From assembly GCA_016709335.1 (NCBI GenBank), contig JADJNC010000065.1, forward strand, positions 1 through 47,850: a DNA stretch of 47,850 nt. Reading direction: 5' to 3'. Shown one piece after another: positions 8,061-16,459 of the stretch. Source of the stretch: Candidatus Propionivibrio dominans (GTDB taxonomy: Bacteria > Pseudomonadota > Gammaproteobacteria > Burkholderiales > Rhodocyclaceae). The notes beneath the pieces were generated by a model. That model worked only from the letters and a program-made list of their open reading frames with translations, made no database searches and was not told the origin of the DNA. Made by a program: the position numbers and the translations under genes. Each line of letters begins with the position of its first letter. Positions within the stretch are counted from its first letter, which is position 1.

Positions 8061-9749
8061 ATGTCTTATCAAGTACTGGCGCGCAAGTGGCGCCCCAAAT
8101 CCTTTGACAGCCTGGTCGGGCAGGAACACGTTGTCCGGGCCTTGACGCATGCCCTGAGCGAAAAGCGCCTGCATCATGCGTATCTGTTCACCGGCACGCG
8201 CGGTGTCGGGAAAACCACGCTGGCCAGAATCCTGGCCAAATCGTTCAATTGCGAGACGGGTATCACGGCGACCCCGTGTGGCGTCTGTTCGGCGTGCAGC
8301 GAAATCGATTCGGGCCGCTTTGTCGATCTGCTCGAAGTCGATGCGGCGACCAATACCAAGGTCGATGAGATGCGCCAGCTTCTCGAAAATGCGGTCTATG
8401 CGCCGACGCGCGGCCGGTTCAAGGTCTACGTGATTGACGAAGTGCACATGCTCTCGAATTCTGCGTTCAACGCCATGCTCAAAACGCTGGAAGAGCCGCC
8501 GGAGCACGTGAAGTTCATCCTGGCCACGACCGATCCGCAGAAAATACCGGTCACCGTGCTGTCACGTTGCCTGCAATTCAACCTCAAACAGATGACGCCG
8601 CAACTGATCGCCGCACATCTGAAGCATATTCTCGGCGTCGAGGCGATCAGCGCCGAACCCGCTGCGCTGCACCTGCTGGCGCGTTCAGCCAGTGGCAGCA
8701 TGCGCGACGCCCTCTCGCTGCTTGACCAGGCGATTGCCCACGGTGCCGGCAAGGTCGAGGAAGCGCAGGTGCGCGAGATGCTCGGTACGGTCGATCTGGA
8801 TTACCTGTTTTCAATTCTTGATGCGCTGCTCGCCGGCGACGCCGCCGGCATGCTGAAGGTGGCCGATACCATGGCCACCCGCAGCCTGTCGTTCGATCTG
8901 GCCCTGCAGGAACTGGCCAGTCTGCTTACCCGGGTGCAAGTGGCGCAACTGGCGCCGCTGGCGGTTGCTGACGATCTGCCCGAACGGGCGCGTATTCTGG
9001 AGATGGCGGCGCGGCTCGATCCCGAGTTCGTTCAACTGGCCTATCAGATCGCCGTGCATGGCCGCAAGGAATTGCCCCTGGCCCCCGACGATCAGGCCGG
9101 TTTTGTCATGACGCTGTTGCGTCTGCATGCGTTCCGTCCGGCGGAGACCGGCGATGCAGCCCGGTCCGGCCCGGTTTTGTGCGCGACGGTGGAGCGTCCG
9201 GCGCGCCTGACCGCGATGGAGCCCAGGCAGAAGATTGCGCCACCGGCGAGTACGCCGACGATCAGTGCGCCGGCTGTCGATTCCGCGCCGCTCGCACCCG
9301 AGCCAGCGGAATTGCCCCAGGCGCTTGTGGCAGGGGCCTCTGGTGCCGGCGCATCGCCTGAAACGGTGCCGGAGGACGGCAACTGGCACACGATTCTGGC
9401 CGCACTCAAACTCGGCGGAATGGCCCGAGAACTCGGGCAGCACTGCGAGTTACGCCGCATCAACGGGGCGCAGATTGTCCTTTGCCTGTCGCCGATACAT
9501 CGTCATTTGCAGATGAAACCCGCGCAGGACAAATTGCAGCAGGCGCTCTCGGCGTATTTCGCCCGTCCCCTGCAGTTGTTGATCGAACTCGAGGCGGTGG
9601 CCGGCGATACCCCCGCCGCAGTCGCCCAGCGTCAGCGCAACGAGCGGCAGGATCGTGCAGTGGCGGCCGTCGAGCAGGACGACTTCGTCCGTGAGGTCAT
9701 CGATCTTTTTGACGCGACACTGATTGAATCTTCCATAAAACCCGTTTAA
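8061..9749 (+). CDS. dnaX: DNA polymerase III subunit gamma/tau
   Basis: Clamp-loader ATPase of the replicative polymerase. Walker A is GTRGVGKT (residues 45-52), the four zinc cysteines fall around 64, 73, 76 and 79, Walker B is VIDEVHML and the sensor/SRC motif is VLSRCLQF. A Pro/Ala-rich linker (about 370-430) leads to a tau-like C-terminal domain, so the tau form is encoded at 562 residues, shorter than the 643 of E. coli. I did not identify a clear frameshift signal for gamma. It heads the conserved dnaX-ybaB-recR block. Confidence 0.97.
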   Translation: MSYQVLARKWRPKSFDSLVGQEHVVRALTHALSEKRLHHAYLFTGTRGVGKTTLARILAKSFNCETGITATPCGVCSACSEIDSGRFVDLLEVDAATNTKVDEMRQLLENAVYAPTRGRFKVYVIDEVHMLSNSAFNAMLKTLEEPPEHVKFILATTDPQKIPVTVLSRCLQFNLKQMTPQLIAAHLKHILGVEAISAEPAALHLLARSASGSMRDALSLLDQAIAHGAGKVEEAQVREMLGTVDLDYLFSILDALLAGDAAGMLKVADTMATRSLSFDLALQELASLLTRVQVAQLAPLAVADDLPERARILEMAARLDPEFVQLAYQIAVHGRKELPLAPDDQAGFVMTLLRLHAFRPAETGDAARSGPVLCATVERPARLTAMEPRQKIAPPASTPTISAPAVDSAPLAPEPAELPQALVAGASGAGASPETVPEDGNWHTILAALKLGGMARELGQHCELRRINGAQIVLCLSPIHRHLQMKPAQDKLQQALSAYFARPLQLLIELEAVAGDTPAAVAQRQRNERQDRAVAAVEQDDFVREVIDLFDATLIESSIKPV

Positions 9750-9769
9750 TTTTTTTCGAGGTAAGCACG

Positions 9770-10093
9770 ATGATGAAAGGCGGAATCGCCGGCCTGATGA
9801 AACAGGCTCAGCAAATGCAGGAAAACATGAAGAAGGCGCAGGAAGACCTGGCCAGGCTTGAAGTCGAGGGCGAGGCCGGTGCCGGGATGGTCAAGGTGAA
9901 GATGACCTGTAGCCACGAAGTGCGTCGCGTCGCGATCGATGCGTCGGTGATGGATGACCGCGAGATGCTCGAGGATCTGGTAGCAGCGGCCTTGAACGAC
10001 GCCATGCGCCGGGTCGAACAGGTCTCCCAGGAACGCATGTCCGGCTTCACCGCCGGACTGAATCTGCCGCCCGGGATGAAGTTGCCGTTCTGA
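9770..10093 (+). CDS. ybaB: YbaB/EbfC nucleoid-associated protein
   Basis: A 107-residue basic/acidic dimeric DNA-binding protein. The N-terminus [20 protein letters not shown] is typical of the family. CGAGGTAAG lies just upstream of the ATG at 9770. It sits between dnaX and recR as in most proteobacteria and overlaps recR by one base. Confidence 0.95.
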   Translation: MMKGGIAGLMKQAQQMQENMKKAQEDLARLEVEGEAGAGMVKVKMTCSHEVRRVAIDASVMDDREMLEDLVAAALNDAMRRVEQVSQERMSGFTAGLNLPPGMKLPF

Positions 10094-10695
10094 TGTCCAC
10101 GCCGTCGAGCCTCGAATCCCTGATCGAGGCGCTGCGCTGTCTGCCGGGGATCGGCCCGAAGTCGGCACAGCGTATGGCTTTTTACCTGATGCAGCATGAC
10201 CGCCCCGGCGCCGGACATCTGGCCGATTCCTTGCAGCTTGCGCTTGCTGCGCTGCGCCACTGTCAACGCTGCAACACCTTTACCGAAGCCGAGATCTGCG
10301 AGCGTTGCCGGTCGGGCAAGCGCGACGCCAGCTTGCTGTGCGTTGTCGAAACGCCGGTCGACATGAACATGATGGAGCAGACGCATGCCTATTCCGGGCT
10401 GTATTACGTGCTGATGGGGCGGGTTTCGCCGCTCGATGGCATCGGTCCGCGCGAGTTGCAGCTCGATCAGTTGCTGGCGCGTGCCTGTGATGGCGTGGTG
10501 CAGGAGGTCATTCTGGCGACCAATTTCACCAATGAGGGCGAAGTCACGGCGCATTACCTGACGGAAATGCTGAAAAGCCGCCACATTCGCGTTTCGCGCA
10601 TTGCGCGCGGCGTTCCCGTCGGCGGTGAACTGGAATACGTCGATGCCGGAACGCTGGCACAGGCGGTTCGCGAGCGAAGATCGCTGGCCGAATAG
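10093..10695 (+). CDS. recR: Recombination mediator RecR
   Basis: A 200-residue protein that acts with RecF/RecO to load RecA on gapped DNA. It has the N-terminal helix-hairpin-helix ([19 protein letters not shown]), a four-Cys zinc site (CQRCNTF...CERC) and a Toprim domain with [12 protein letters not shown] and [10 protein letters not shown]. Stop/start overlap TGATG with ybaB indicates coupling. The length is normal. Confidence 0.97.
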   Translation: MSTPSSLESLIEALRCLPGIGPKSAQRMAFYLMQHDRPGAGHLADSLQLALAALRHCQRCNTFTEAEICERCRSGKRDASLLCVVETPVDMNMMEQTHAYSGLYYVLMGRVSPLDGIGPRELQLDQLLARACDGVVQEVILATNFTNEGEVTAHYLTEMLKSRHIRVSRIARGVPVGGELEYVDAGTLAQAVRERRSLAE

Positions 10696-10714
10696 GTATT
10701 TGGCATTTTGCCCC

Positions 10715-10743
10715 TTCAATCCGGAAAAAAATTAGCGTATAAT
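10715..10743 (+). promoter_or_regulatory. Candidate sigma-70 promoter of the pet operon
   Basis: A consensus -10 box TATAAT at 10738-10743 with a weak -35 TTCAAT at 10715-10720, spaced 17 bases, about 50 bases before the petA start. The only other gene nearby is recR, whose stop is 20 bases upstream, so this is the natural promoter position for the bc1 operon. Confidence 0.5.
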
Positions 10744-10793
10744 TTGCAACTTTGGTTTTCATCATTGGTTATTTCGTTCTGAGGGTCAGCACG

Positions 10794-11390
10794 ATGAGTA
10801 CAGAAAGCAAAATGGATTGCGGCAGACGGCGATTGATTATCGCTACTGCGGCTGTCGGCGGAGCAGGGGCAGTGGTCGCCATGGTGCCCTTTCTCTCCAG
10901 CATGCTGCCGTCCGAACGAGCCAAGGCAGCAGGTGCGCCGGTCGAGGTCGATATCGCCAGCGTCGGTCCCGGTCAGATGATCACTGTCGAGTGGCGCGGC
11001 AAGCCGGTATGGGTGTTCAACCGGAATCAGGAGATGCTCGACACCTTGCCCAAACTGAATGGCGCATTGGCCGATCCCAAGTCTGAAGTCGATCATCAGC
11101 CGGCCAATTGCAAAAATGTGACACGCTCGATCAAGCCGAATGTTCTGGTCGCCGTCGGTATCTGCACGCACCTCGGCTGCTCGCCAAGTTCCAAGTTCCA
11201 GCATGGCCCCGCTGACGGCATGGCGGCTGACTGGCTCGGCGGCTTTCTGTGCCCCTGTCACGGTTCAACATTTGACTTTGCCGGTCGTGTTTTCAAGAGC
11301 ATGCCGGCTCCGAGCAACCTTATAGTGCCGCCGCATACGTATCTCACCGATACGCGCATCCTGATCGGCGAAGACAAGAAGGGGGCGTAA
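10794..11390 (+). CDS. petA: Ubiquinol-cytochrome c reductase Rieske subunit
   Basis: Iron-sulfur subunit of the bc1 complex, which takes the first electron from quinol and passes it to cytochrome c1. The cluster-binding boxes are CTHLGC (124-129) and CPCHGS (153-158). The N-terminus has a twin-arginine-like CGRRRLIIATAAVGG followed by one membrane anchor helix, as expected for a Tat-exported Rieske protein. The ATG at 10794 has GAGGG upstream; an earlier in-frame start is unlikely. It appears intact at 198 residues and lies three bases before the cytochrome b gene. Confidence 0.96.
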   Translation: MSTESKMDCGRRRLIIATAAVGGAGAVVAMVPFLSSMLPSERAKAAGAPVEVDIASVGPGQMITVEWRGKPVWVFNRNQEMLDTLPKLNGALADPKSEVDHQPANCKNVTRSIKPNVLVAVGICTHLGCSPSSKFQHGPADGMAADWLGGFLCPCHGSTFDFAGRVFKSMPAPSNLIVPPHTYLTDTRILIGEDKKGA

Positions 11391-11393
11391 GCC

Positions 11394-13106
11394 ATGGCTT
11401 CAAACACCAACTACGAAAAGTACAAGTCCGACGGTTCCCTGCAGGGTAACCTGCTCGAATGGGTTGACGCGCGTTTTCCGGCGACGTCGATGTGGCGTGG
11501 CCATCTTTCGGAGTATTACGCACCAAAGAACTTCAACTTCTGGTACTTCTTCGGCGGTCTGGCGATGCTGGTGCTGGTGATCCAGATCGTTACCGGGATT
11601 TTCCTGGTGATGTTCTACAAGCCCGATGCATCGCTCAACGCCGACGGTATTCCGGTGGCCTTTGCCAGTGTCGAATACATCATGCGCGACGTGCAGTGGG
11701 GGTGGTTGATCCGCTACATGCACTCAACCGGAGCTTCAGCGTTCTTTGTCGTCGTCTATCTGCACATGTTCCGTGGTTTGTTGTACGGTTCCTACCGCAA
11801 GCCGCGTGAGCTGATCTGGGTTTTCGGTTCGATGATCTTCCTGTGCCTGATGGCTACATCATTCATGGGCTACCTGCTGCCCTGGGGACAGATGTCGTTC
11901 TGGGGCGCCCAGGTCATCGTGAATCTGTTCTCGGCCATCCCGCTGATCGGCGAGCCGCTCTCGATCTGGATTCGCGGCGATTTCGTGATCGGTGATGCGA
12001 CGCTGAACCGTTTCTTCTCCTTCCATGTCATCGCTCTGCCGCTCGTCATCCTTGGTCTGGTCGCGGCGCACATCCTGGCACTGCACGAAGTCGGCTCGAA
12101 CAATCCGGACGGTATCGAGATCAAGCAGAATCTCGATGCCAAAGGTATTCCGCTCGACGGCATTCCGTTCCACCCCTATTACTCGGTGAAGGACATTGTC
12201 GGTGTCGTCGTTTTCATGATCGTCTTTTCGCTCATCGTCTTCTTCGCCCCCGAAGGTGGCGGCTACTTCCTTGAGTACAATAATTTCTTCCCGGCCGACC
12301 CGCTGAAGACCCCGCCGCACATTGCGCCGGTGTGGTACTTCACGCCGTCCTACTCGATCCTGCGCTCGATGGTGTGGCCGCTGTTCGGGCTGGATGCGAA
12401 ATTCTGGGGAGTTGTGGCAATGGGTGCTTCGGTGGTGATCATTGCCTTCCTGCCCTGGCTTGACCGCGCTCCGGTCAAGTCGATCCGCTACCGTGGCCCG
12501 ATCTACAAGACTTTCCTGGTGAACTACTGTCTGAACTGTCACGGCTTGAGTTTTGTGCGTTACAACCGTTTGCTTGAACTCGGTTTGACCGAGCAGCAGG
12601 TCCGCGAAAACCTGATGTTTACCGCCGACAAGATCGGTCAGCCGATGCGTATCGCCGCACGATCAGCCGAGCAGAAGCAGTGGTTCGGTGCAGCACCCCC
12701 TGATCTGTCGCTGGTGGCCCGGGCACGTGCTTCCGGTGACGGCAGCGGTGCCGACTGGCTATACACCTATCTGCGTTCCTTCTATCGTGATGAACAACGT
12801 CCGACGGGCTGGAACAACACCCTGTTTGCCAATGTCGGCATGCCACACATCCTGTGGGAACTGCAGGGTCAGCAGGTACTGAATCACGAAACCCATAAAC
12901 TCGAACTTGCGGTCCCGGGCAAGCTGTCGCCGGCCGAGTACGACAAGCAGATTGCCGATCTGGTGGGTTTTCTGGTCTGGGCCGGTGAGCCGGGTGCCGG
13001 TTTCCGCCGGCAGGTCGGCTATGGTGTTCTCGTCTTCCTGTTGCTTCTCTTTGGCGTGGCTTATGCGCTGAAGAAGGAATACTGGAAAGACGTCAAGAAG
13101 AATTAG
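11394..13106 (+). CDS. petB: Cytochrome b / cytochrome c1 fusion (internal deletion)
   Basis: One 570-residue frame holds cytochrome b (residues 1 to about 373) joined directly to cytochrome c1. The b part has helices A-F, the heme-ligand histidines in helices B and D, and PPHIAPVWYF of the quinol site. It stops at YRGPIYKT, where helix G should begin, and FLVNYCLNCH of c1 follows (heme Cys379, Cys382, His383). The c1 part keeps PDLSLVARARA, the YLRSFYRD region, the likely Met ligand in NVGMPHILWELQG and the C-terminal anchor. Helices G and H of b and the signal peptide plus about 50 N-terminal residues of c1 are missing. With six helices the heme domain would fall on the cytoplasmic side, so function is doubtful. 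Natural b-c1 polyproteins (fbcH) exist but keep these parts. This may be a true in-frame deletion or an assembly error. Confidence 0.9.
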   Translation: MASNTNYEKYKSDGSLQGNLLEWVDARFPATSMWRGHLSEYYAPKNFNFWYFFGGLAMLVLVIQIVTGIFLVMFYKPDASLNADGIPVAFASVEYIMRDVQWGWLIRYMHSTGASAFFVVVYLHMFRGLLYGSYRKPRELIWVFGSMIFLCLMATSFMGYLLPWGQMSFWGAQVIVNLFSAIPLIGEPLSIWIRGDFVIGDATLNRFFSFHVIALPLVILGLVAAHILALHEVGSNNPDGIEIKQNLDAKGIPLDGIPFHPYYSVKDIVGVVVFMIVFSLIVFFAPEGGGYFLEYNNFFPADPLKTPPHIAPVWYFTPSYSILRSMVWPLFGLDAKFWGVVAMGASVVIIAFLPWLDRAPVKSIRYRGPIYKTFLVNYCLNCHGLSFVRYNRLLELGLTEQQVRENLMFTADKIGQPMRIAARSAEQKQWFGAAPPDLSLVARARASGDGSGADWLYTYLRSFYRDEQRPTGWNNTLFANVGMPHILWELQGQQVLNHETHKLELAVPGKLSPAEYDKQIADLVGFLVWAGEPGAGFRRQVGYGVLVFLLLLFGVAYALKKEYWKDVKKN

Positions 13107-13132
13107 TAAGCGCGCCTGGCAACAGGCTAGCA

Positions 13133-13195
13133 CGGCATCGCCGGCGTCAGCGTGCAATAGCGCCCGGCGCCGCCACGATGCCGGTTCGTTTTTTT
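13133..13195 (+). terminator. Terminator after the pet operon
   Basis: CGGCATCG (13133-13140) pairs with CGATGCCG (13176-13183), with more GC-rich complementarity inside, and a run of seven T follows at 13189-13195. The position, just after cytochrome c1 and before sspA, fits an intrinsic terminator. Confidence 0.55.
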
Positions 13196-13207
13196 GGGGT
13201 ATCGATC

Positions 13208-13804
13208 ATGATGAATCTCTATTCGGGTACGACCTGCCCGTTCAGCCAGCGTTGCCGCATTGTCTTGTACGAAAAAGGCATGGATTTCCAGGTCATCGAT
13301 GTCGATCTTTTTGCCAAACCTGAAGACATTGCCATGATCAACCCCTATGGCCGGGTGCCGGTGCTCGTTGAACGCGATCTCATTCTGTACGAGCCGAACA
13401 TCATCAACGAGTATATCGATGAGCGATTTCCCCATCCGCAACTGATGCCGGCCGACCCGATCATGCGCGCGCGCGCGCGTCAGCTCCTGATTACCATGGA
13501 GCGCGAAGTTTTCTCGTACATCGAGGCCCTGGAGAAGAATCTCAAGACCGCCGACAAGGCGCGTCAGATCATTCGCGACCGCCTGACCGAGATGGCTCCG
13601 GTATTCGTCAAGCAGAAACATATGCTGGGTGAAGACTTTTCGATGCTTGATGTGGCGATTGCGCCGCTGCTCTGGCGCCTTGATCACTACGCCATCGAAC
13701 TGCCGAAGTCTGCTGCACCCCTGATGAAGTTTGCCGAGCGGATTTTCAGCCGCCAGGGATTCATTGACGCATTGACTCCGTCTGAAAAGGCCATGCGCCG
13801 CTAA
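13208..13804 (+). CDS. sspA: Stringent starvation protein A
   Basis: A 198-residue glutathione-S-transferase-fold protein that binds RNA polymerase and modulates stress and acid-tolerance transcription in E. coli. The start MMNLYSGTTCPFSQRCRIVLYEKGM is nearly canonical, so ATG 13208 is chosen over the upstream 13178. The thioredoxin-like N-domain ends in NPYGRVPVLVERD; a helical C-domain follows. sspA-sspB after the bc1 genes is the usual betaproteobacterial order. Confidence 0.95.
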   Translation: MMNLYSGTTCPFSQRCRIVLYEKGMDFQVIDVDLFAKPEDIAMINPYGRVPVLVERDLILYEPNIINEYIDERFPHPQLMPADPIMRARARQLLITMEREVFSYIEALEKNLKTADKARQIIRDRLTEMAPVFVKQKHMLGEDFSMLDVAIAPLLWRLDHYAIELPKSAAPLMKFAERIFSRQGFIDALTPSEKAMRR

Positions 13805-13879
13805 TCAGCTTTGCCTCGACATCCGTTTCAAGAGCCAGACCTATCATCCCTGTTCAATCAATTTGTTTCGGGAATGCCC

Positions 13880-14305
13880 GTGGACCTGCCATCGACCAAG
13901 CCCTATCTGATTCGCGCCATTCACGAATGGTGCTGTGACAATGGTTTTACGCCCTACATCACGGTCATTGCCGACGAGCGTACGCGCGTGCCACGCGAGT
14001 TCGTGAGGGAAGGGCAGATCGTCCTGAACATTGGTTACGAGGCGACTGGGCATCTGAACATCGCCAACGAAGGAATCACTTTCCAGGCGCGCTTCGGTGG
14101 TGTGGCACGCGATATTTCGGTACCCATCGGCAATGTGGCGGCCATCTTCGCCAAGGAAAACGGCGCAGGAATGGCCTTCGAGCCGGATAGGGAGGGTCTG
14201 GCCCACAAGGCTCAGGACCCCGCTCCCGGCGCCGGGCAGGAGCGCGAGCCCGAGCCGCCCCCGCTGCCGCCCGCCGGGCGCCCCAAATTGCAGCGTATCA
14301 AATAA
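13880..14305 (+). CDS. sspB: ClpXP adaptor SspB
   Basis: Adaptor that delivers ssrA-tagged proteins to ClpXP. The core STKPYLIRAIHEWCCDNGFT, then REGQIVLNIGYEATGHLNI and the tail ending RPKLQRIK (the ClpX-binding peptide) are diagnostic. A Pro-rich linker joins core and tail. GGGA at 13870-13873 suggests GTG 13880 as start, with ATG 13874 an alternative; an upstream TTG at 13811 adds residues not typical of the family. Confidence 0.93.
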   Translation: MDLPSTKPYLIRAIHEWCCDNGFTPYITVIADERTRVPREFVREGQIVLNIGYEATGHLNIANEGITFQARFGGVARDISVPIGNVAAIFAKENGAGMAFEPDREGLAHKAQDPAPGAGQEREPEPPPLPPAGRPKLQRIK

Positions 14306-14339
14306 GCCTGCCCAGTCTTGAGGCAATACCCCTCAGCAC

Positions 14340-14356
14340 TGCACCAACATGAAGCA
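14340..14356 (+). promoter_or_regulatory. Candidate NtrC-type activator site
   Basis: TGCACC-N5-GAAGCA resembles the NtrC consensus TGCACC-N5-GGTGCA (left half perfect, right half 4 of 6). It lies about 80-95 bases before the start predicted from the sigma-54 promoter match, a usual enhancer distance. Confidence 0.35.
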
Positions 14357-14408
14357 TCGCTTCGCCAGCTTGTTGATAGCGATTCGGCAAGTCATTGATT
14401 TTTATACA

Positions 14409-14424
14409 TGGCATACCTGTTGCG
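14409..14424 (+). promoter_or_regulatory. Candidate sigma-54 promoter
   Basis: TGGCAT-ACCTG-TTGCG matches the -24/-12 sigma-54 consensus TGGCAC-N5-TTGCW, with the invariant GG (14410-14411) and GC (14422-14423) twelve bases apart. Transcription would start near 14435, just before the AGGAG of the small gene at 14449. It would drive that small gene and ybiB. Confidence 0.6.
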
Positions 14425-14448
14425 TATCTGGGCACAGGAGTGAAAATC

Positions 14449-14580
14449 ATGGCCAAGCAAATAAATTCGACCTGTTTCTGCCAAACCGTGGGTTACGGTT
14501 TGCTGATCGAGGCTGAGAGCAACCATCGTCCCGAGGTTCGCGCTGACGCGGGTTGCCCAGCCTGTGTGGTTGAGGAATGA
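14449..14580 (+). CDS. Small Cys-containing protein upstream of ybiB
   Basis: A 43-codon frame (MAKQINSTCFCQTVGYGLLI...) with AGGAG eight bases upstream of its ATG and a stop that overlaps the ybiB start (ATGA). The CFC and CPAC pairs could bind a metal. It directly follows the sigma-54 promoter match. I do not recognise the family; it may be a real small protein or a translated leader that couples ybiB expression. Confidence 0.5.
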   Translation: MAKQINSTCFCQTVGYGLLIEAESNHRPEVRADAGCPACVVEE

Positions 14581-15560
14581 ATTACGCTCATTTCATCCGG
14601 GAGATTGCCCGCGGCAGCGAAAGCGCGCGCGACATGTCTCTTGAAGAAGCACAACAGCTCTATGGCGCCATGCTTGACGGCGGTGTGCCTGACCTCGAAC
14701 TGGGCGCCATCGCCATTGCCTTGCGTGTCAAAGGCGAAACCATCAACGAGATGATCGGTTTTCTCGGCGCGGCCAATGAACGTCTTTACCCCCTGCTCCG
14801 CCCGCAGGGACGGCTTCGCCCGATCGTCATCCCGACCTACAATGGTGCGCGCAAAGCGGCAAATCTAACCCCTTTGCTTGCCCTGTTGTTGCGGCGCTTC
14901 GCTGTTCCGGTTGTGGTGCATGGCCAGATTGAAGGTTTTGGCCGGGTGACAACAGCGCAGATTTTTCGTGAACTCGGCCTGATGCCCAGCACCAGCCGGC
15001 TGCAGGCCCAGGAAACCCTGGATAACGGTGGTCTGGTCTACGTGCCGCTGACCATCATCTCGCCCGGTCTCAACAACCAGCTTGCGCTGCGCAGCCGCCT
15101 CGGCTTGCGCAACAGTGCGCATAGCCTGGTCAAGATGCTCGATCCGTTCAAGGGCGAGGGTCTGCTGCTCACGGCGGCTACTCACCCCGATTATCTCGAT
15201 ACAATGCGCGAAGTGTTCAGTGCTCTGGGCACCCACGCCTTGTTGTTGCGTGGCACTGAAGGCGAGCCTTTTGCCAACCCCAAGCGACGTCCGCGCATCG
15301 AATATCTGCACGATGGTGCCATCGACATCCTCTTCGAGGCCGAACACGACAGCCTGAAAAGACTCCCCAACTTGCCCGAGACCTGTGATGCCAAGACCAC
15401 TGCGGGCTGGATGCGGCGTGTTCTCTCGGGTGAAGTTGCCCTGCCGCCGCCGATTGCCAATCAGCTTGCCTGCTGTCTGTATGCCAGCGGCTATGCCGAC
15501 GACTTCAATCAGGCCAAGGCCATTGTTGCGGTTGATGGTTCCGGCCTAGCCGTTGGCTAG
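14577..15560 (+). CDS. ybiB: YbiB (TrpD2-family DNA-binding protein)
   Basis: A 327-residue member of the anthranilate phosphoribosyltransferase-like fold. The phosphoribosyl site is altered, as in E. coli YbiB, which binds nucleic acid rather than acting as TrpD; here TYNGARKAANLTPLLALLLR replaces the GTGGD-type motif. The coupled small gene and sigma-54 promoter upstream suggest nitrogen-linked expression, which is inference. There is no trp gene nearby, which argues against a biosynthetic role. Confidence 0.85.
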   Translation: MNYAHFIREIARGSESARDMSLEEAQQLYGAMLDGGVPDLELGAIAIALRVKGETINEMIGFLGAANERLYPLLRPQGRLRPIVIPTYNGARKAANLTPLLALLLRRFAVPVVVHGQIEGFGRVTTAQIFRELGLMPSTSRLQAQETLDNGGLVYVPLTIISPGLNNQLALRSRLGLRNSAHSLVKMLDPFKGEGLLLTAATHPDYLDTMREVFSALGTHALLLRGTEGEPFANPKRRPRIEYLHDGAIDILFEAEHDSLKRLPNLPETCDAKTTAGWMRRVLSGEVALPPPIANQLACCLYASGYADDFNQAKAIVAVDGSGLAVG

Positions 15561-15604
15561 GTCAGTCTTGTTGGCCTGCGCTTCGGGAAGCGAAATTGGG
15601 GTGC

Positions 15605-15613
15605 TGGTATAAT
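15605..15613 (+). promoter_or_regulatory. Extended -10 promoter before terC
   Basis: TGGTATAAT matches an extended -10 element (TGn-TATAAT) 50 bases before the TerC-family start. No clear -35 box is seen. The leader of about 40 bases is too short for the manganese riboswitch that precedes some TerC genes. Confidence 0.5.
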
Positions 15614-15662
15614 CAGCAGTTCAGGCGGCTCTGCTGTCGTGCTTCATTCTTTGGCGTGTTAA

Positions 15663-16424
15663 ATGGAAATTCTGTCCCTGCTGGCCGATCCCCAGATGTG
15701 GATTGCCTTCTTCACACTGACCGCTCTCGAGTTGGTGCTGGGTATTGATAACATCATCTTCATCTCCATTCTGGTCGACCGGCTGCCGCCGCAGAGCCGG
15801 GAGAAGGCCAGGCTGATTGGCCTGTTTTTTGCCATGTTCATGCGTATCGGTCTTTTGCTTGTCCTGACGTGGATCGTCGGCGCAACCGATCCCTTGTTCA
15901 GTGTGTTTTGCAAGTCCTTTTCGCCGCGCGATCTCATCCTGATCGGCGGCGGTATTTTCCTGCTCTGGAAAAGTACCCAGGAAATCCACCAGTTGCTCGA
16001 GGGCGAAGAAGGAAAGGAAGTGAATGCGATCAAGGCGACTTTCACCGCCATCATTCTGCAGATCATCGTCATTGACCTCGTTTTCTCGCTGGACTCCATC
16101 ATTACGGCGGTTGGCATGGTCAATAATGTTCCGGTGATGATTGCGGCTGTAATTGCCTCGGTCGGATTGATGATGGTCTTTGCCAGAAGTATCGGGAATT
16201 TTGTTTCGGATCACCCGACCATCAAGATGCTGGCGCTGTCGTTTCTGCTCCTGGTGGGCATGACGCTGGTCGCCGATGGCCTCGGGCATCATGTGCCGAA
16301 GGGCTATATCTACTTCGCCATGGCGTTCTCGCTCGGAGTCGAGATGCTGAATCTCCGGTTTCGCAAGAAACGCTCACAGCCGGTGCACTTCCATGAGCCA
16401 TACAGCCGCAAGGTGCCCGATTAA
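15663..16424 (+). CDS. TerC family membrane protein
   Basis: A 253-residue integral membrane protein with about seven helices. The acidic membrane motifs ALELVLGIDNIIF and IDLVFSLDSIITAVG are family hallmarks and probably bind metal ions. Relatives act in manganese export or membrane-protein metalation, or belong to tellurite-resistance clusters; no tellurite genes are nearby. The C-terminal tail is short and His-containing. Confidence 0.9.
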   Translation: MEILSLLADPQMWIAFFTLTALELVLGIDNIIFISILVDRLPPQSREKARLIGLFFAMFMRIGLLLVLTWIVGATDPLFSVFCKSFSPRDLILIGGGIFLLWKSTQEIHQLLEGEEGKEVNAIKATFTAIILQIIVIDLVFSLDSIITAVGMVNNVPVMIAAVIASVGLMMVFARSIGNFVSDHPTIKMLALSFLLLVGMTLVADGLGHHVPKGYIYFAMAFSLGVEMLNLRFRKKRSQPVHFHEPYSRKVPD

Positions 16425-16459
16425 TCATCCGATCAATCCTGTTTATTTAGAATGCATTA

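Noticed and set aside
15614..15662. A manganese (yybP-ykoY) riboswitch before the TerC gene
   Set aside because: The leader is under 50 bases from the predicted promoter to the ATG, too short for that riboswitch.
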